Source: an uncultured Campylobacter sp.
Lineage (GTDB): Bacteria; Campylobacterota; Campylobacteria; Campylobacterales; Campylobacteraceae
DNA length: 42,310 nt
Assembly (NCBI GenBank): GCA_900539255.1
Contig: UQBJ01000018.1
Coordinates: 1-42,310, forward strand
Direction of reading: 5' to 3'
Position numbers and translations under genes: made by a program. Within the stretch, counting starts at the first letter, position 1. Each line of letters starts with the position of its first letter. A model generated the notes under the pieces. That model was not told where the DNA came from. It was given only the letters and a program-made list of their open reading frames with translations, and did no database searches. This document shows, piece after piece, positions 6,236-13,806 of the stretch.

Positions 6236-7198
6236 TTACTCCTTCTTTTCCGCAGCCTGTGCTGCTTTAACCATTTTGACTAAGTCCGCGTGTCCTTCTA
6301 TTTCGTCCTCGCCAAAAATGTGTCCTAAATTCATCTTGCCTGCACTCATCAGCTTGATGGCAATGTCTGTTTTACCGACAGAGCCTATGCCCTCCGAGCG
6401 AAGCGCAAGGTAAATTTCATTTAAACGCCCTGAACCCTCAACCAAGTCTTTATAAAACGCCATAGCGTGGTCAGGTCCTGTGCCGCTGTCAAGCCCATTT
6501 TTAAGAGCCATTACGCGCAAATTTGCTATATCACTAGCCGAGCTAATGCCCTTTGGACAGCGGTTTGTGCATTCTTCACAATGCACACAGTTCCAAAGTC
6601 CGTTTTCAATGCTAGGCTTTAAGTGAGTGAGTGCATCAGCTGAACGCGAATCAGCAGCCGCGCGGTAAGCGTGAGTAAAGACAAAGGGCTGCATATAATC
6701 AGAACTATCGGCTTCAAGCTTGCTGCACTCGCTAGCACAGCTACCGCACAAAATGCAGTCCCATTGTTTAGCGATTTTGTCGTATTCTGCCTGAGTTTGC
6801 TTACAGCCTTTTTCTGCATTAAATTCAGCCTTTGGCTTGATAGCTGGGCGGATTTTACGCAAATTTTCAATGCTAGGCTCCCAATCCACTATCAAATCGC
6901 TTATCACGCGGAAATTCCCCAAAGGCGAAATGCGAATGCTCTCTGGCTCATCATACTCTTTAAGCAAGTTGTCCATTATGGTATCACAGGCTAAATAAGA
7001 GTGTCCATTGACACGCACCGAACACGCCCCGCAAATAGCTGACTTGCACGAAGCCGTGAAATTTAGGGTAATGTCCTTGTGTTGTTTGATGAAAAGCAGC
7101 ACAGAAAGCAAGGTTTTGCCCTTGTAATCCTTTTCTTCAAGCTCGTAGCTTGATTCGTATTTGTTTTTGCCATCAAAGCGGTCTATAAAAATTTTCAT
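6236..7198 (-). CDS. mfrB: 8-methylmenaquinol:fumarate reductase iron-sulfur subunit
   Basis: Iron-sulfur subunit passing electrons from quinol to the flavin of MfrA. The 320-residue protein has the N-terminal plant-ferredoxin-type [2Fe-2S] cysteines (CKSAICGACSVRVNG...C, about residues 52-72) and two C-terminal cysteine clusters (CILCGSCASEC and CVHCEECTNRCPKG) for the [4Fe-4S] and [3Fe-4S] centres. It is longer than E. coli FrdB because of a C-terminal extension. The ATG overlaps the end of mfrA by 4 bases (ATGA), so translation is coupled. It has no signal peptide, so export together with Tat-targeted MfrA is likely. Confidence 0.93.
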   Translation of the reverse strand: MKIFIDRFDGKNKYESSYELEEKDYKGKTLLSVLLFIKQHKDITLNFTASCKSAICGACSVRVNGHSYLACDTIMDNLLKEYDEPESIRISPLGNFRVISDLIVDWEPSIENLRKIRPAIKPKAEFNAEKGCKQTQAEYDKIAKQWDCILCGSCASECSKLEADSSDYMQPFVFTHAYRAAADSRSADALTHLKPSIENGLWNCVHCEECTNRCPKGISSASDIANLRVMALKNGLDSGTGPDHAMAFYKDLVEGSGRLNEIYLALRSEGIGSVGKTDIAIKLMSAGKMNLGHIFGEDEIEGHADLVKMVKAAQAAEKKE

Positions 7199-9033
7199 TC
7201 TGGTTTCCTCCCATCAAGTGAAAATTCGCCGACAACGACATCTTTGTAGCTAAGCTCTAACTCGTTTTTGTCGTTCATCGTAACGATGCTGTGTTTTAAA
7301 AACTTCTCATCATCGCGTTTTGGATAATCCTCCCTCGTATGCGCCCCACGACTTTCAAGGCGTTTTTGAGCGGCTAAACAAGCACATTTTGAAAGTAAGA
7401 TTAAGTTGCCAAGCTCGACATAGTCAGTAAATGCGGTATTCATCACCTCGTTTGGATTTGGCACGCGGATTTTTTGGTATTTTGCTTCAATTTCTTGCAA
7501 ATTTTTTGCCAGCAAATCAAGCTTGTCCCCTGTCCTAAAAATCCCCATATTGTCCCAATTTTGCTTGCCAAGCTCCTCACGCAAGGCATACATATCATTC
7601 ACCTCGCCGCCTCCACTTGTAACCTCTTTAAAAGTCGCCAGCCATTTTTGAGCAAGTTCGTGGGTTTTTTCGCCCTTGCTAAATTCAGCATTTTTAGCGT
7701 AATTTGCCGCTCCAAGCCCAGATAAATGCCCTGTAACCACAGCATCAGTGAGTGAGTTGCCCCCAAGCCTGTTTGCGCCGTGTATGCTGATACAAGAAGC
7801 CTCGCCACCGACATAAATTCCAGCTACTTTGGTGCTCATATCATCAAATTTAGCCACTTCAACCCCGCCCATTGAGTAGTGAGCGGTTGGGCGCACGGGA
7901 ACGGGCGTGTCGATTAGGTCGATATTTTGAAAGAGCATTGCGGTGTGGCGAATTTTTGGCAGTTTTTTCATAATGGTTTCTTTGCCTAAATGCCTCACAT
8001 CGCACAGCACATAAGAGCTTAAACCCTCGCCATACCCACGCCCTTCGCGGATTTCTATCTCCATTGCGCGAGCGACTACATCGCGTGGGGCAAGTTCGGC
8101 TTTTTCGTGGTATTTTGTCATAAAGCGTTCGCCTTTGTTATTAAGCAAGTATCCGCCCTCACCGCGTGCGGCTTCTGTGATGAGCGTGCCACCATTTTGC
8201 ACGCCTGTTGGGTGAAACTGAATCATCTCAGGGTCCTCAAAGCCAAGCCCAGCACGAAGTGCGGCTGCTACGCCGTCTCCTGTGGCGATGAAAGGCGTTG
8301 AAGTGCGGTTGTAAAAAATCCTTGTGTAACCGCCTGTGGCGATGACAAGGGATTTGCAAAGCACGGGATAAATGCCGCCTGTTTGTATGTCGCGAAGCAC
8401 TGCGCCCTCGCATTTGCCCTCACTCACGCCTATGTCAAGCAGCTCGGTGTCCATTAGGAATTTCACGCCGTTGCTGATAGCATCATCAAGGCAAGAGTGC
8501 ATTAAAATGTGTCCTGTCTTGTCAGCTGCATAGTTACAACGCCTTTTGCTCGCTCCGCCCATCATTCTTTGAGCCACGCCGAGCGTTTTTTCGTTGCGTG
8601 AAAAGAGCGTGCCTATGTAATCCATCTCAAAAATCACCTTGCCCGCCGCCTCACAGAATTTAAGCACAGCATCTTGGTCGCAAAGATAAGCCCCGCCTTT
8701 AACCGTGTCATAAGCGTGCAGCTTATATGAGTCGCCGTTTTCAAAGTCCGTTACGCCGTTTATGCCGCCCTCTGCCATACAAGTGGCGTTGCGCGATGGC
8801 ATCATTTTGGTAGCGACAACCACGCTTGCGTTTGGATTTGCCTTTCTTGCGGCTACTGCGGCGCGAAGTCCAGCTCCGCCAGAGCCGATGATAAGGACAT
8901 CACAATAAGGCAAGTTGCGTGGGGTTGCTTGTTTGTCGTCCTTTCCTGTGGGATTAGAACAACCCGCATACAAAGCTCCTATGCTGATACAGGCGGTTTT
9001 TAGAAAAGACCTTCGAGTAAATTCACTACTCAT
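7195..9033 (-). CDS. mfrA: 8-methylmenaquinol:fumarate reductase flavoprotein subunit
   Basis: Catalytic flavoprotein reducing fumarate to succinate on the periplasmic side. The 612 residues begin with a twin-arginine signal (TRRSFLK at residues 6-12, hydrophobic to about 24), which separates MfrA from the cytoplasmic FrdA/SdhA. A GSGGAGLRAA dinucleotide-binding motif (about 50-60) binds FAD; HPTG and TEAARGEGGYL belong to the active site, and HYSMGG and GANRLGGNSL are conserved in the family. A cysteine at residue 25 follows LYAG, so the leader also resembles a weak lipobox. First gene of the operon, with AAGGAG before the ATG at 9033 and a good promoter at 9098-9125. Confidence 0.95.
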   Translation of the reverse strand: MSSEFTRRSFLKTACISIGALYAGCSNPTGKDDKQATPRNLPYCDVLIIGSGGAGLRAAVAARKANPNASVVVATKMMPSRNATCMAEGGINGVTDFENGDSYKLHAYDTVKGGAYLCDQDAVLKFCEAAGKVIFEMDYIGTLFSRNEKTLGVAQRMMGGASKRRCNYAADKTGHILMHSCLDDAISNGVKFLMDTELLDIGVSEGKCEGAVLRDIQTGGIYPVLCKSLVIATGGYTRIFYNRTSTPFIATGDGVAAALRAGLGFEDPEMIQFHPTGVQNGGTLITEAARGEGGYLLNNKGERFMTKYHEKAELAPRDVVARAMEIEIREGRGYGEGLSSYVLCDVRHLGKETIMKKLPKIRHTAMLFQNIDLIDTPVPVRPTAHYSMGGVEVAKFDDMSTKVAGIYVGGEASCISIHGANRLGGNSLTDAVVTGHLSGLGAANYAKNAEFSKGEKTHELAQKWLATFKEVTSGGGEVNDMYALREELGKQNWDNMGIFRTGDKLDLLAKNLQEIEAKYQKIRVPNPNEVMNTAFTDYVELGNLILLSKCACLAAQKRLESRGAHTREDYPKRDDEKFLKHSIVTMNDKNELELSYKDVVVGEFSLDGRKPE

Positions 9034-9097
9034 TTGGATTCTCCTTTAAGTAAATGTAAAGCAAATAATCTTGCTTTGGTAAATATAATCACAACGG

Positions 9098-9125
9098 ATT
9101 ATACAACTACTAGCTTAAATGTCGA
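9098..9125 (-). promoter_or_regulatory. mfrA promoter
   Basis: Minus strand has TCGACA (9120-9125), a 16-base spacer and TATAAT (9098-9103), about 65 bases before the mfrA ATG. A second TATATT-like box lies closer to the gene. The rest of the 341-base gap to hisB is T/A-rich and holds only the divergent hisB promoter. Confidence 0.65.
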
Positions 9126-9314
9126 GTGTTTAACGCGTTTCTCCTTTCTCAAAACAAAATTAAAGCACAAATTTGCTTAAATTTTACTTAATTGTTGTGA
9201 AATTGTTATTTTTATTTTGCCTTTTGTTATGATATTATTTATCATTTTTAAATTTCAAAACGCAAATTTTTGACAAAACAAGGTTTTTTTTAGTCTTTGA
9301 ATTTAAATTTTAAA

Positions 9315-9343
9315 TTGACATTTTTGCCTTTTCGTTGTATAAT
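9315..9343 (+). promoter_or_regulatory. hisB promoter
   Basis: TTGACA (9315-9320), a 17-base spacer and TATAAT (9338-9343): consensus sigma-70 boxes, rare in this genome. Predicted transcript start near 9350, leaving only about 25 bases of leader. Confidence 0.75.
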
Positions 9344-9375
9344 TTGGGCTAAAATTCACACAAAAGTAGCCCAAA
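9343..9375 (+). promoter_or_regulatory. 9-bp inverted repeat from the -10 box to the hisB start codon
   Basis: TTTGGGCTA (9343-9351) and TAGCCCAAA (9367-9375) are perfect inverted copies, 15 bases apart. The left arm begins in the -10 box and the right arm ends on the A of the ATG. No Shine-Dalgarno sequence is present between them. Because most of the left arm lies upstream of the expected transcript start, a DNA operator is more likely than an RNA hairpin. Confidence 0.5.
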
Positions 9376-10436
9376 TGAGTAAAATCCTTTTCATCGACAG
9401 AGACGGCACGCTGATAAGTGAGCCACGCCCGAGTTTGCAAGTAGATAGCCTTGAAAAATTGAGCTTTGAAAAGGGCGCGATACCAGCCTTGCTTGCTTTA
9501 AAAAAATTCGGCTTTAAATTCGTGCTTGTGAGCAATCAAGACGGGCTTGGCACAGCGAGTTTTCCACGCGAAAACTTCGAGCTAGCCCAAAATAAAATGC
9601 TTGAAATTCTAAAAAGTTGCGGCGTGGAATTTGAGGACATTTTCATCTGTCCGCATTTTGAAAAAGACAACTGCGCGTGTCGCAAGCCTAAAACAGCGTT
9701 GCTTGCGGAGTATATAAAGCGCGAAATTTATGACAAAAATCAAAGTTTTGTCATCGGCGACAGGCAAACGGACATTGAACTAGCGCGAAATTTAGGGGTG
9801 CGGGGCATTTTGTATGAGAGCGAAAAAAACGGCTGGGCGCAAATTTGCGAGTTTATTTTAGCGAATTTTCGCTGCGCCAAAGTAGAGCGCAACACCAAAG
9901 AAACCAAAATCCTTGTAGAGCTGAATTTAAACGGCTCAAAAAGCGAGATAAGCACGGGCATAGGTTTTTTCGACCATATGTTAGAGCAAATCGCCACGCA
10001 CGCAGGGCTTGGGCTGAAAGTGCTTTGCAAGGGGGATTTGAATGTCGATGAGCATCATAGCGTGGAGGATACGGCGTTAGCTTTGGGCGAAGCCATAAGG
10101 CGCGCACTTGGGGACAAAATCGGCATCGCGCGCTATGGCTTTGTGCTGCCAATGGATGAGAGTTTAGCGCGCTGTGCCATAGACTTTTGCAACCGCCCGA
10201 TACTTGAATTTAAGGCAAAATTTAAAAAGCAAAAATTAGGCGAGCTAAGCACTGAGATGATAGAGCATTTTTTTGGCTCTCTCGCAACGGCTATGGGAGC
10301 AAGCTTGCACCTAAAAGTAAGCGGTAAAAACGACCATCACAAGGCAGAAGCGCTTTTCAAAGCCTTTGCTCGGTCCTTAAAAATGGCTATTCGTTTAGAA
10401 GATGAAAAACTTGCCAGCTCAAAGGGAGCGTTGTGA
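9375..10436 (+). CDS. hisB: bifunctional histidinol-phosphatase / imidazoleglycerol-phosphate dehydratase
   Basis: Carries out two steps of histidine synthesis: dehydration of imidazoleglycerol phosphate and dephosphorylation of histidinol phosphate. The start at 9375 gives 353 residues, the usual length. The N-terminal HAD phosphatase half shows FIDRDGTLI (nucleophile Asp), a Zn-binding CPHFEKDNCACRKPKT loop and GDRQTDIELA. The C-terminal dehydratase half shows IGFFDHMLEQIATH, the metal site DEHHSVED and DHHKAEALFKAF. The gene ends SSKGAL with a stop that overlaps a GTG (GTGA), the ancestral start of hisH, which is now 1.76 kb away behind an RM insertion. Confidence 0.95.
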   Translation: MSKILFIDRDGTLISEPRPSLQVDSLEKLSFEKGAIPALLALKKFGFKFVLVSNQDGLGTASFPRENFELAQNKMLEILKSCGVEFEDIFICPHFEKDNCACRKPKTALLAEYIKREIYDKNQSFVIGDRQTDIELARNLGVRGILYESEKNGWAQICEFILANFRCAKVERNTKETKILVELNLNGSKSEISTGIGFFDHMLEQIATHAGLGLKVLCKGDLNVDEHHSVEDTALALGEAIRRALGDKIGIARYGFVLPMDESLARCAIDFCNRPILEFKAKFKKQKLGELSTEMIEHFFGSLATAMGASLHLKVSGKNDHHKAEALFKAFARSLKMAIRLEDEKLASSKGAL

Positions 10437-10438
10437 AA
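10418..10438 (+). repeat. 21-bp direct repeat, left copy (flanks RM insertion)
   Basis: Starts CTCAAAGGGAGCGTTG and covers the last codons of hisB plus the overlapping GTGAAA. The identical 21 bases occur at 12181-12201, at the end of the nuclease gene and the start of hisH. Confidence 0.9.
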
Positions 10439-10452
10439 AAGGAAAATTCACT

Positions 10453-11427
10453 ATGTTAGCCTTGCAAGATGGACATCAAAGCGATTTTAATGTTTTTAAT
10501 CAAGATTTGCCAAATAAAAAAGCACTCTTTTTACGCTCTTTAAAAGGCGACACGCTCAAATACAAACGCTACACCAAAAGCCCTTTGCGTTATGGTGGAG
10601 GGAAGTCTCTTGCTGTGGGGCTAATAATCGAGCATTTCCCAAATGACATTTCACGCATCATAAGCCCCTTTATCGGTGGCGGAAGTGTCGAGGTGGCAAG
10701 TGCTTTGGAGCTGAATTTAGAAGTAAAAGCCTTTGATATTTTTGATATTTTGGTGAATTTTTGGCAACTTGCAAGCACAAATTCACAAAAACTTTATGAT
10801 GAACTTTGTCGATTAGAGCCAAATAAAGAAACTTACGCGTGGATTAAAGATGAGCTAAAAAAGCATTATAAAAACGAGGCAAAGCTTGACAAACTCACGC
10901 TTGCGCGGGATTATTATTTTAATTTTAATTTGAGCTATGGACCGGGATTTTTGGGCTGGATGAGTAAAATTTACGAGGATAAAACGCGTTATACAAATAT
11001 GCTTGAAAAGCTGCGAAATTTTGGCTTGCAAGATGAGGCGCGAAATTTAAGCGTGGAGTGTGCGAGTTTTGAAGCTGTGTTTGAAAGGTATCCAAACGAC
11101 TTTTTCTACTGCGACCCGCCTTATTTTCTCACAGGGGATAGCAAAATGTTTAAGGGCATTTACCCTATGCGAAATTTTCCCATTCATCACAACGGCTTTA
11201 AACACGAGCTTTTGGCAAAATGCTTGCACGCTCACAAGGGCAAATTTATTTTAAGTTACAATGACTGCGAATGGGTGCGAAATGCCTACAAAGACTTTAA
11301 AATTTTAGAACCAAAATGGCAATACACAATGGGACAGGGCGAAACGCGAATCGGTAAAAACCGCATTGAGCGCGGCGATACGGATAATATCAAACAAAGC
11401 CACGAGCTTTTGATTATAAAGGAATGA
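10453..11427 (+). CDS. D12-class (Dam-type) DNA adenine-N6 methyltransferase
   Basis: Modification enzyme of a type II RM pair. The order of motifs is alpha-class: SPLRYGGGKS and ISPFIGGGSVE (SAM-binding FxGxG) near the N-terminus and FFYCDPPYF (DPPY catalytic motif) in the second half, as in Dam and D12-family enzymes that methylate adenine N6. The chosen ATG at 10453 gives 324 residues; an earlier in-frame start inside hisB is unlikely. It is followed after one base by the nuclease gene. Recognition sequence cannot be read from the protein. It sits inside the his operon between 21-bp repeats, a clear sign of insertion. Confidence 0.85.
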   Translation: MLALQDGHQSDFNVFNQDLPNKKALFLRSLKGDTLKYKRYTKSPLRYGGGKSLAVGLIIEHFPNDISRIISPFIGGGSVEVASALELNLEVKAFDIFDILVNFWQLASTNSQKLYDELCRLEPNKETYAWIKDELKKHYKNEAKLDKLTLARDYYFNFNLSYGPGFLGWMSKIYEDKTRYTNMLEKLRNFGLQDEARNLSVECASFEAVFERYPNDFFYCDPPYFLTGDSKMFKGIYPMRNFPIHHNGFKHELLAKCLHAHKGKFILSYNDCEWVRNAYKDFKILEPKWQYTMGQGETRIGKNRIERGDTDNIKQSHELLIIKE

Positions 11428-11428
11428 T

Positions 11429-12199
11429 ATGGCAAAACGAGCAATGAGTAGCGAACAAGCCTCAAAAGTGAAATTAAAAGGACACGCAAGAGAAAAAGAA
11501 TTTGCTAATCTCATAGGGCTTGATGATGAATACAAACACGACAAAAAAGCCAAAAAAGATGTCATTGATTTTAATGGAGATGGACATAGTGTTAAAAGTG
11601 GCAAGTGGTGGCAGATATTTTTATATTCTGCAAACCGCATAAAAAGTGATTATGGCTTTTTAGCGATGAATGGTATGGGTGAGTTGATTTTAGAATGTTT
11701 AAACGCATTCCCAGAAAAAAGAGAGGATTATGAAAAAGATAAGGATTTCTACAAAAATAAATTAAAAATTCCTATGCAGGCTTTATGTGATAAATTACAA
11801 AACAAAAACCGCCTCAAAGCATTTTTAAGCAAAGCTATATTTAATGGCGGTGAAGTGCAGTTTTTAACGGTGTTTGCTGCTGATGATTTGATTTATATTT
11901 TTTATTTTGAAGATGTAGTTGATATACTTGCGAATTTTTTGACCGTTGAAAATTCAAAGGCGAGACAAAGCGGGCAGTTTGACAAGCAAAAAGTTCTTTT
12001 TAAATATGGCGTAAATGTTGGAGAAATAGAAGTAAGAAACGACAGCATAGCACATTACAGAGAAATAAAATTTCGCTTTAATGCTGCAAAAATCACAAAT
12101 TTACTCAAAGAAAAAATCAAAAATTATGATAAATTTAACGAAAAAATATACCGTTATGGCAAAGCCATTAAAAAATTTAACTCAAAGGGAGCGTTGTGA
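11429..12199 (+). CDS. probable type II restriction endonuclease partnering the D12 methyltransferase
   Basis: A 256-residue protein, no exact family recognised. Position directly behind a D12 methyltransferase and the stretch DVIDFNGDGHSVKSGKWWQ (about residues 45-63), which resembles a PD-(D/E)XK core (Asp, Asp, then VK), point to the cognate nuclease. The base composition is more A-rich than in the his genes. The last five residues (SKGAL) are the same as the end of HisB because the gene runs into the 21-bp repeat; its stop overlaps the hisH start exactly as hisB once did. The native C-terminus may therefore have been replaced during insertion. Whether it is active cannot be told. Confidence 0.65.
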   Translation: MAKRAMSSEQASKVKLKGHAREKEFANLIGLDDEYKHDKKAKKDVIDFNGDGHSVKSGKWWQIFLYSANRIKSDYGFLAMNGMGELILECLNAFPEKREDYEKDKDFYKNKLKIPMQALCDKLQNKNRLKAFLSKAIFNGGEVQFLTVFAADDLIYIFYFEDVVDILANFLTVENSKARQSGQFDKQKVLFKYGVNVGEIEVRNDSIAHYREIKFRFNAAKITNLLKEKIKNYDKFNEKIYRYGKAIKKFNSKGAL

Positions 12200-12201
12200 A
12201 A
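12181..12201 (+). repeat. 21-bp direct repeat, right copy
   Basis: Perfect copy of 10418-10438. It contains the nuclease stop and the GTG start of hisH, so the insertion preserved ribosome site (AAAGGGAG) and stop-start overlap for hisH. Confidence 0.9.
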
Positions 12202-12783
12202 CTCGCTATCATCGACACAAAATGCGCGAATTTGGCGTCTTTGAAGTTCGCCCTTGATAGGCTTGGCTTTCAAAGCGTGATTTCATCAAGCATAGGCGAG
12301 CTTGAAAAGGCGGACAAGCTCTTTTTGCCCGGAGTCGGCACTGCGGGCAAGGCTATGGCAAACCTTGAAAATTTGGGGCTTACAGCCTTTATCAAAAACA
12401 CGACAAAACCCCTGCTTGGCATTTGCTTGGGAATGCAAATTTTAGGCGAATTCTCACAAGAGTTGAGCCAAAAAACACTTGGCGTTATGCCTTTTGAAGT
12501 TCGTAAATTTAGGGAGCGAGCAGGCTTTACCCTGCCGCATATGGGCTGGAATGACATCAGCATTTTGCGCGAAAATGCACTTTTTGCGGGCTTAAATGGG
12601 GCGTATTTTTATTTCGTGCATAGTTTTTGCGTGGCTTTAAACGAATTTAGCCTTGCTAAATGTGAATACTGCGAGCCTTTTAGCGCGGCTTTGATGAAAG
12701 ATAATTTTTTTGGCGTGCAGTTTCACCCCGAACGAAGTGGCGAAGCGGGCGAAATTTTGCTACAAAACTTTGTGAAAATGTGA
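12196..12783 (+). CDS. hisH: imidazole glycerol phosphate synthase, glutaminase subunit HisH
   Basis: Glutamine amidotransferase subunit that supplies ammonia to HisF in the step making imidazoleglycerol phosphate and AICAR. The 195 residues show the class I triad: nucleophile Cys in LLGICLGMQ, and the His and Glu in VQFHPERSG; LPGVGTA forms the oxyanion region. The start is GTG at 12196, overlapping the upstream stop by 4 bases (GTGA), with AAAGGGAG as ribosome site. The window shows no hisA or hisF after it: the next gene is on the opposite strand, so the partner HisF must be encoded elsewhere. Confidence 0.94.
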   Translation: MKLAIIDTKCANLASLKFALDRLGFQSVISSSIGELEKADKLFLPGVGTAGKAMANLENLGLTAFIKNTTKPLLGICLGMQILGEFSQELSQKTLGVMPFEVRKFRERAGFTLPHMGWNDISILRENALFAGLNGAYFYFVHSFCVALNEFSLAKCEYCEPFSAALMKDNFFGVQFHPERSGEAGEILLQNFVKM

Positions 12784-12828
12784 ATTTAAGCGGAATTTGC
12801 CTTGTTTGGTGTGGAAAATGAGTGAAAT

Positions 12829-13728
12829 TTAAATGCGGTAGAATTTCACCCCGGCAAGCTCGACAACGCGAATTTTCGAGCTTTCAAGCATTTTTTCCAA
12901 AAGAGCCTTTGAATTTTGGCTCATTGCCTTTATGTCAAGCTCACTTTGTGGGCGCAAAGCAAGGATTTTCAGCAACTCGTCCTCGCTAAAATCCACGCTT
13001 TGTGCGCTAAAATGCCGCTTTGGCAAAAGCACAGGCGCGCTTGTGATGAGTGCGGAGAGCTTTGAAATGGTTTGTTCGCTCACAGCCCTTACAGGATAAG
13101 CGCTTGGTCTATCGATAGTGCCTATATCCACTCTGTCAGGCTTTATACGCAAAAAAGCCTCGTTCAAAGCCATAAATTCAAGCTCGTTGTCGTTTAAACC
13201 CTGCACCACAAGCACTTCCATCACAAGCTGTCCGCGAAATTTGGCGCGAAAATGAGCCATTTTTTCTATCATTTCTTGCAAATTTATGCTTTTGTGCGCT
13301 TTATCTACTCGAAAAAATGTCCTTTCTACCGCGCTATCAAGGCTAAATTTTGCCACATCAAGTCCTAGCATAGCTTCAAAGGCAAACTCGCTTAAAACGC
13401 CCGTGCCGTTGCTTAAAATGAGTAGTTTTTTGTCCTTTTTTATGGAATTTAGGGATTTTACAAGCTCTTTTAAGTGTGGATACAAGCTCGGCTCGCCATT
13501 TGCCGTAAGCGTGATAAAGTCAAATTCAAGCCCCTTGTCAAAGGCAACTTGCACTTGCGACACCACTTCATCGACATTTGGGGCGTTTTGAGAGAGCAAA
13601 ATGGGCTTTGCGGGCTTTAACTCGCAATACACGCAGTCAAAATTGCACTGCTTGCGTGCTGGGCTTAAATCAACCCCAAGCGAAAGCCCAAAACGGCGCG
13701 AATTCACAGGTCCAAAAATGACATTCAT
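12829..13728 (-). CDS. radical SAM protein
   Basis: A 299-residue radical SAM enzyme. The CNFDCVYCE motif (CX3CX2C, about residues 28-35) binds the [4Fe-4S] cluster that cleaves S-adenosylmethionine. GEPSLYPH and ILSNGTGV match conserved strands of the radical SAM barrel. The C-terminal third (about 215-299) is a helical region that may act as a DNA- or substrate-binding domain. The substrate is not known. In other campylobacters a related gene follows hemE, as here. The stop faces hisH, with 45 bases between the two. Confidence 0.8.
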   Translation of the reverse strand: MNVIFGPVNSRRFGLSLGVDLSPARKQCNFDCVYCELKPAKPILLSQNAPNVDEVVSQVQVAFDKGLEFDFITLTANGEPSLYPHLKELVKSLNSIKKDKKLLILSNGTGVLSEFAFEAMLGLDVAKFSLDSAVERTFFRVDKAHKSINLQEMIEKMAHFRAKFRGQLVMEVLVVQGLNDNELEFMALNEAFLRIKPDRVDIGTIDRPSAYPVRAVSEQTISKLSALITSAPVLLPKRHFSAQSVDFSEDELLKILALRPQSELDIKAMSQNSKALLEKMLESSKIRVVELAGVKFYRI

Positions 13729-13731
13729 TTT

Positions 13732-13806
13732 TCAAAGTCCATTTTTAAGACATTTACGCTCATCAAAGCCGTCTAAACGCTGAATTTTCAAGCATTTAAA
13801 ACTCAT
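13732..13806 (-). CDS. 24-codon micro-ORF between hemE and the radical SAM gene
   Basis: An ATG at 13806 overlaps the hemE stop (ATGA) and the frame ends three bases before the radical SAM ATG. The peptide is basic with two Cys and has no recognised motif. There is no separate ribosome site, so it could be translated only by re-initiation after hemE. It may be no more than chance, or serve as a coupling ORF for the next gene. Confidence 0.25.
   Translation of the reverse strand: MSFKCLKIQRLDGFDERKCLKNGL

Noticed and set aside
9297..9374. 26-residue N-terminal extension of HisB
   Set aside because: It would start upstream of the consensus promoter's -35 box; the family N-terminus (MSKILFIDRDGT) begins at 9375.
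12181..12201. Reading the 21-bp repeat as a transposon target-site duplication
   Set aside because: No transposase or terminal inverted repeats in the 1.76-kb insert, and 21 bp is long for such duplications; homology-based integration fits better.
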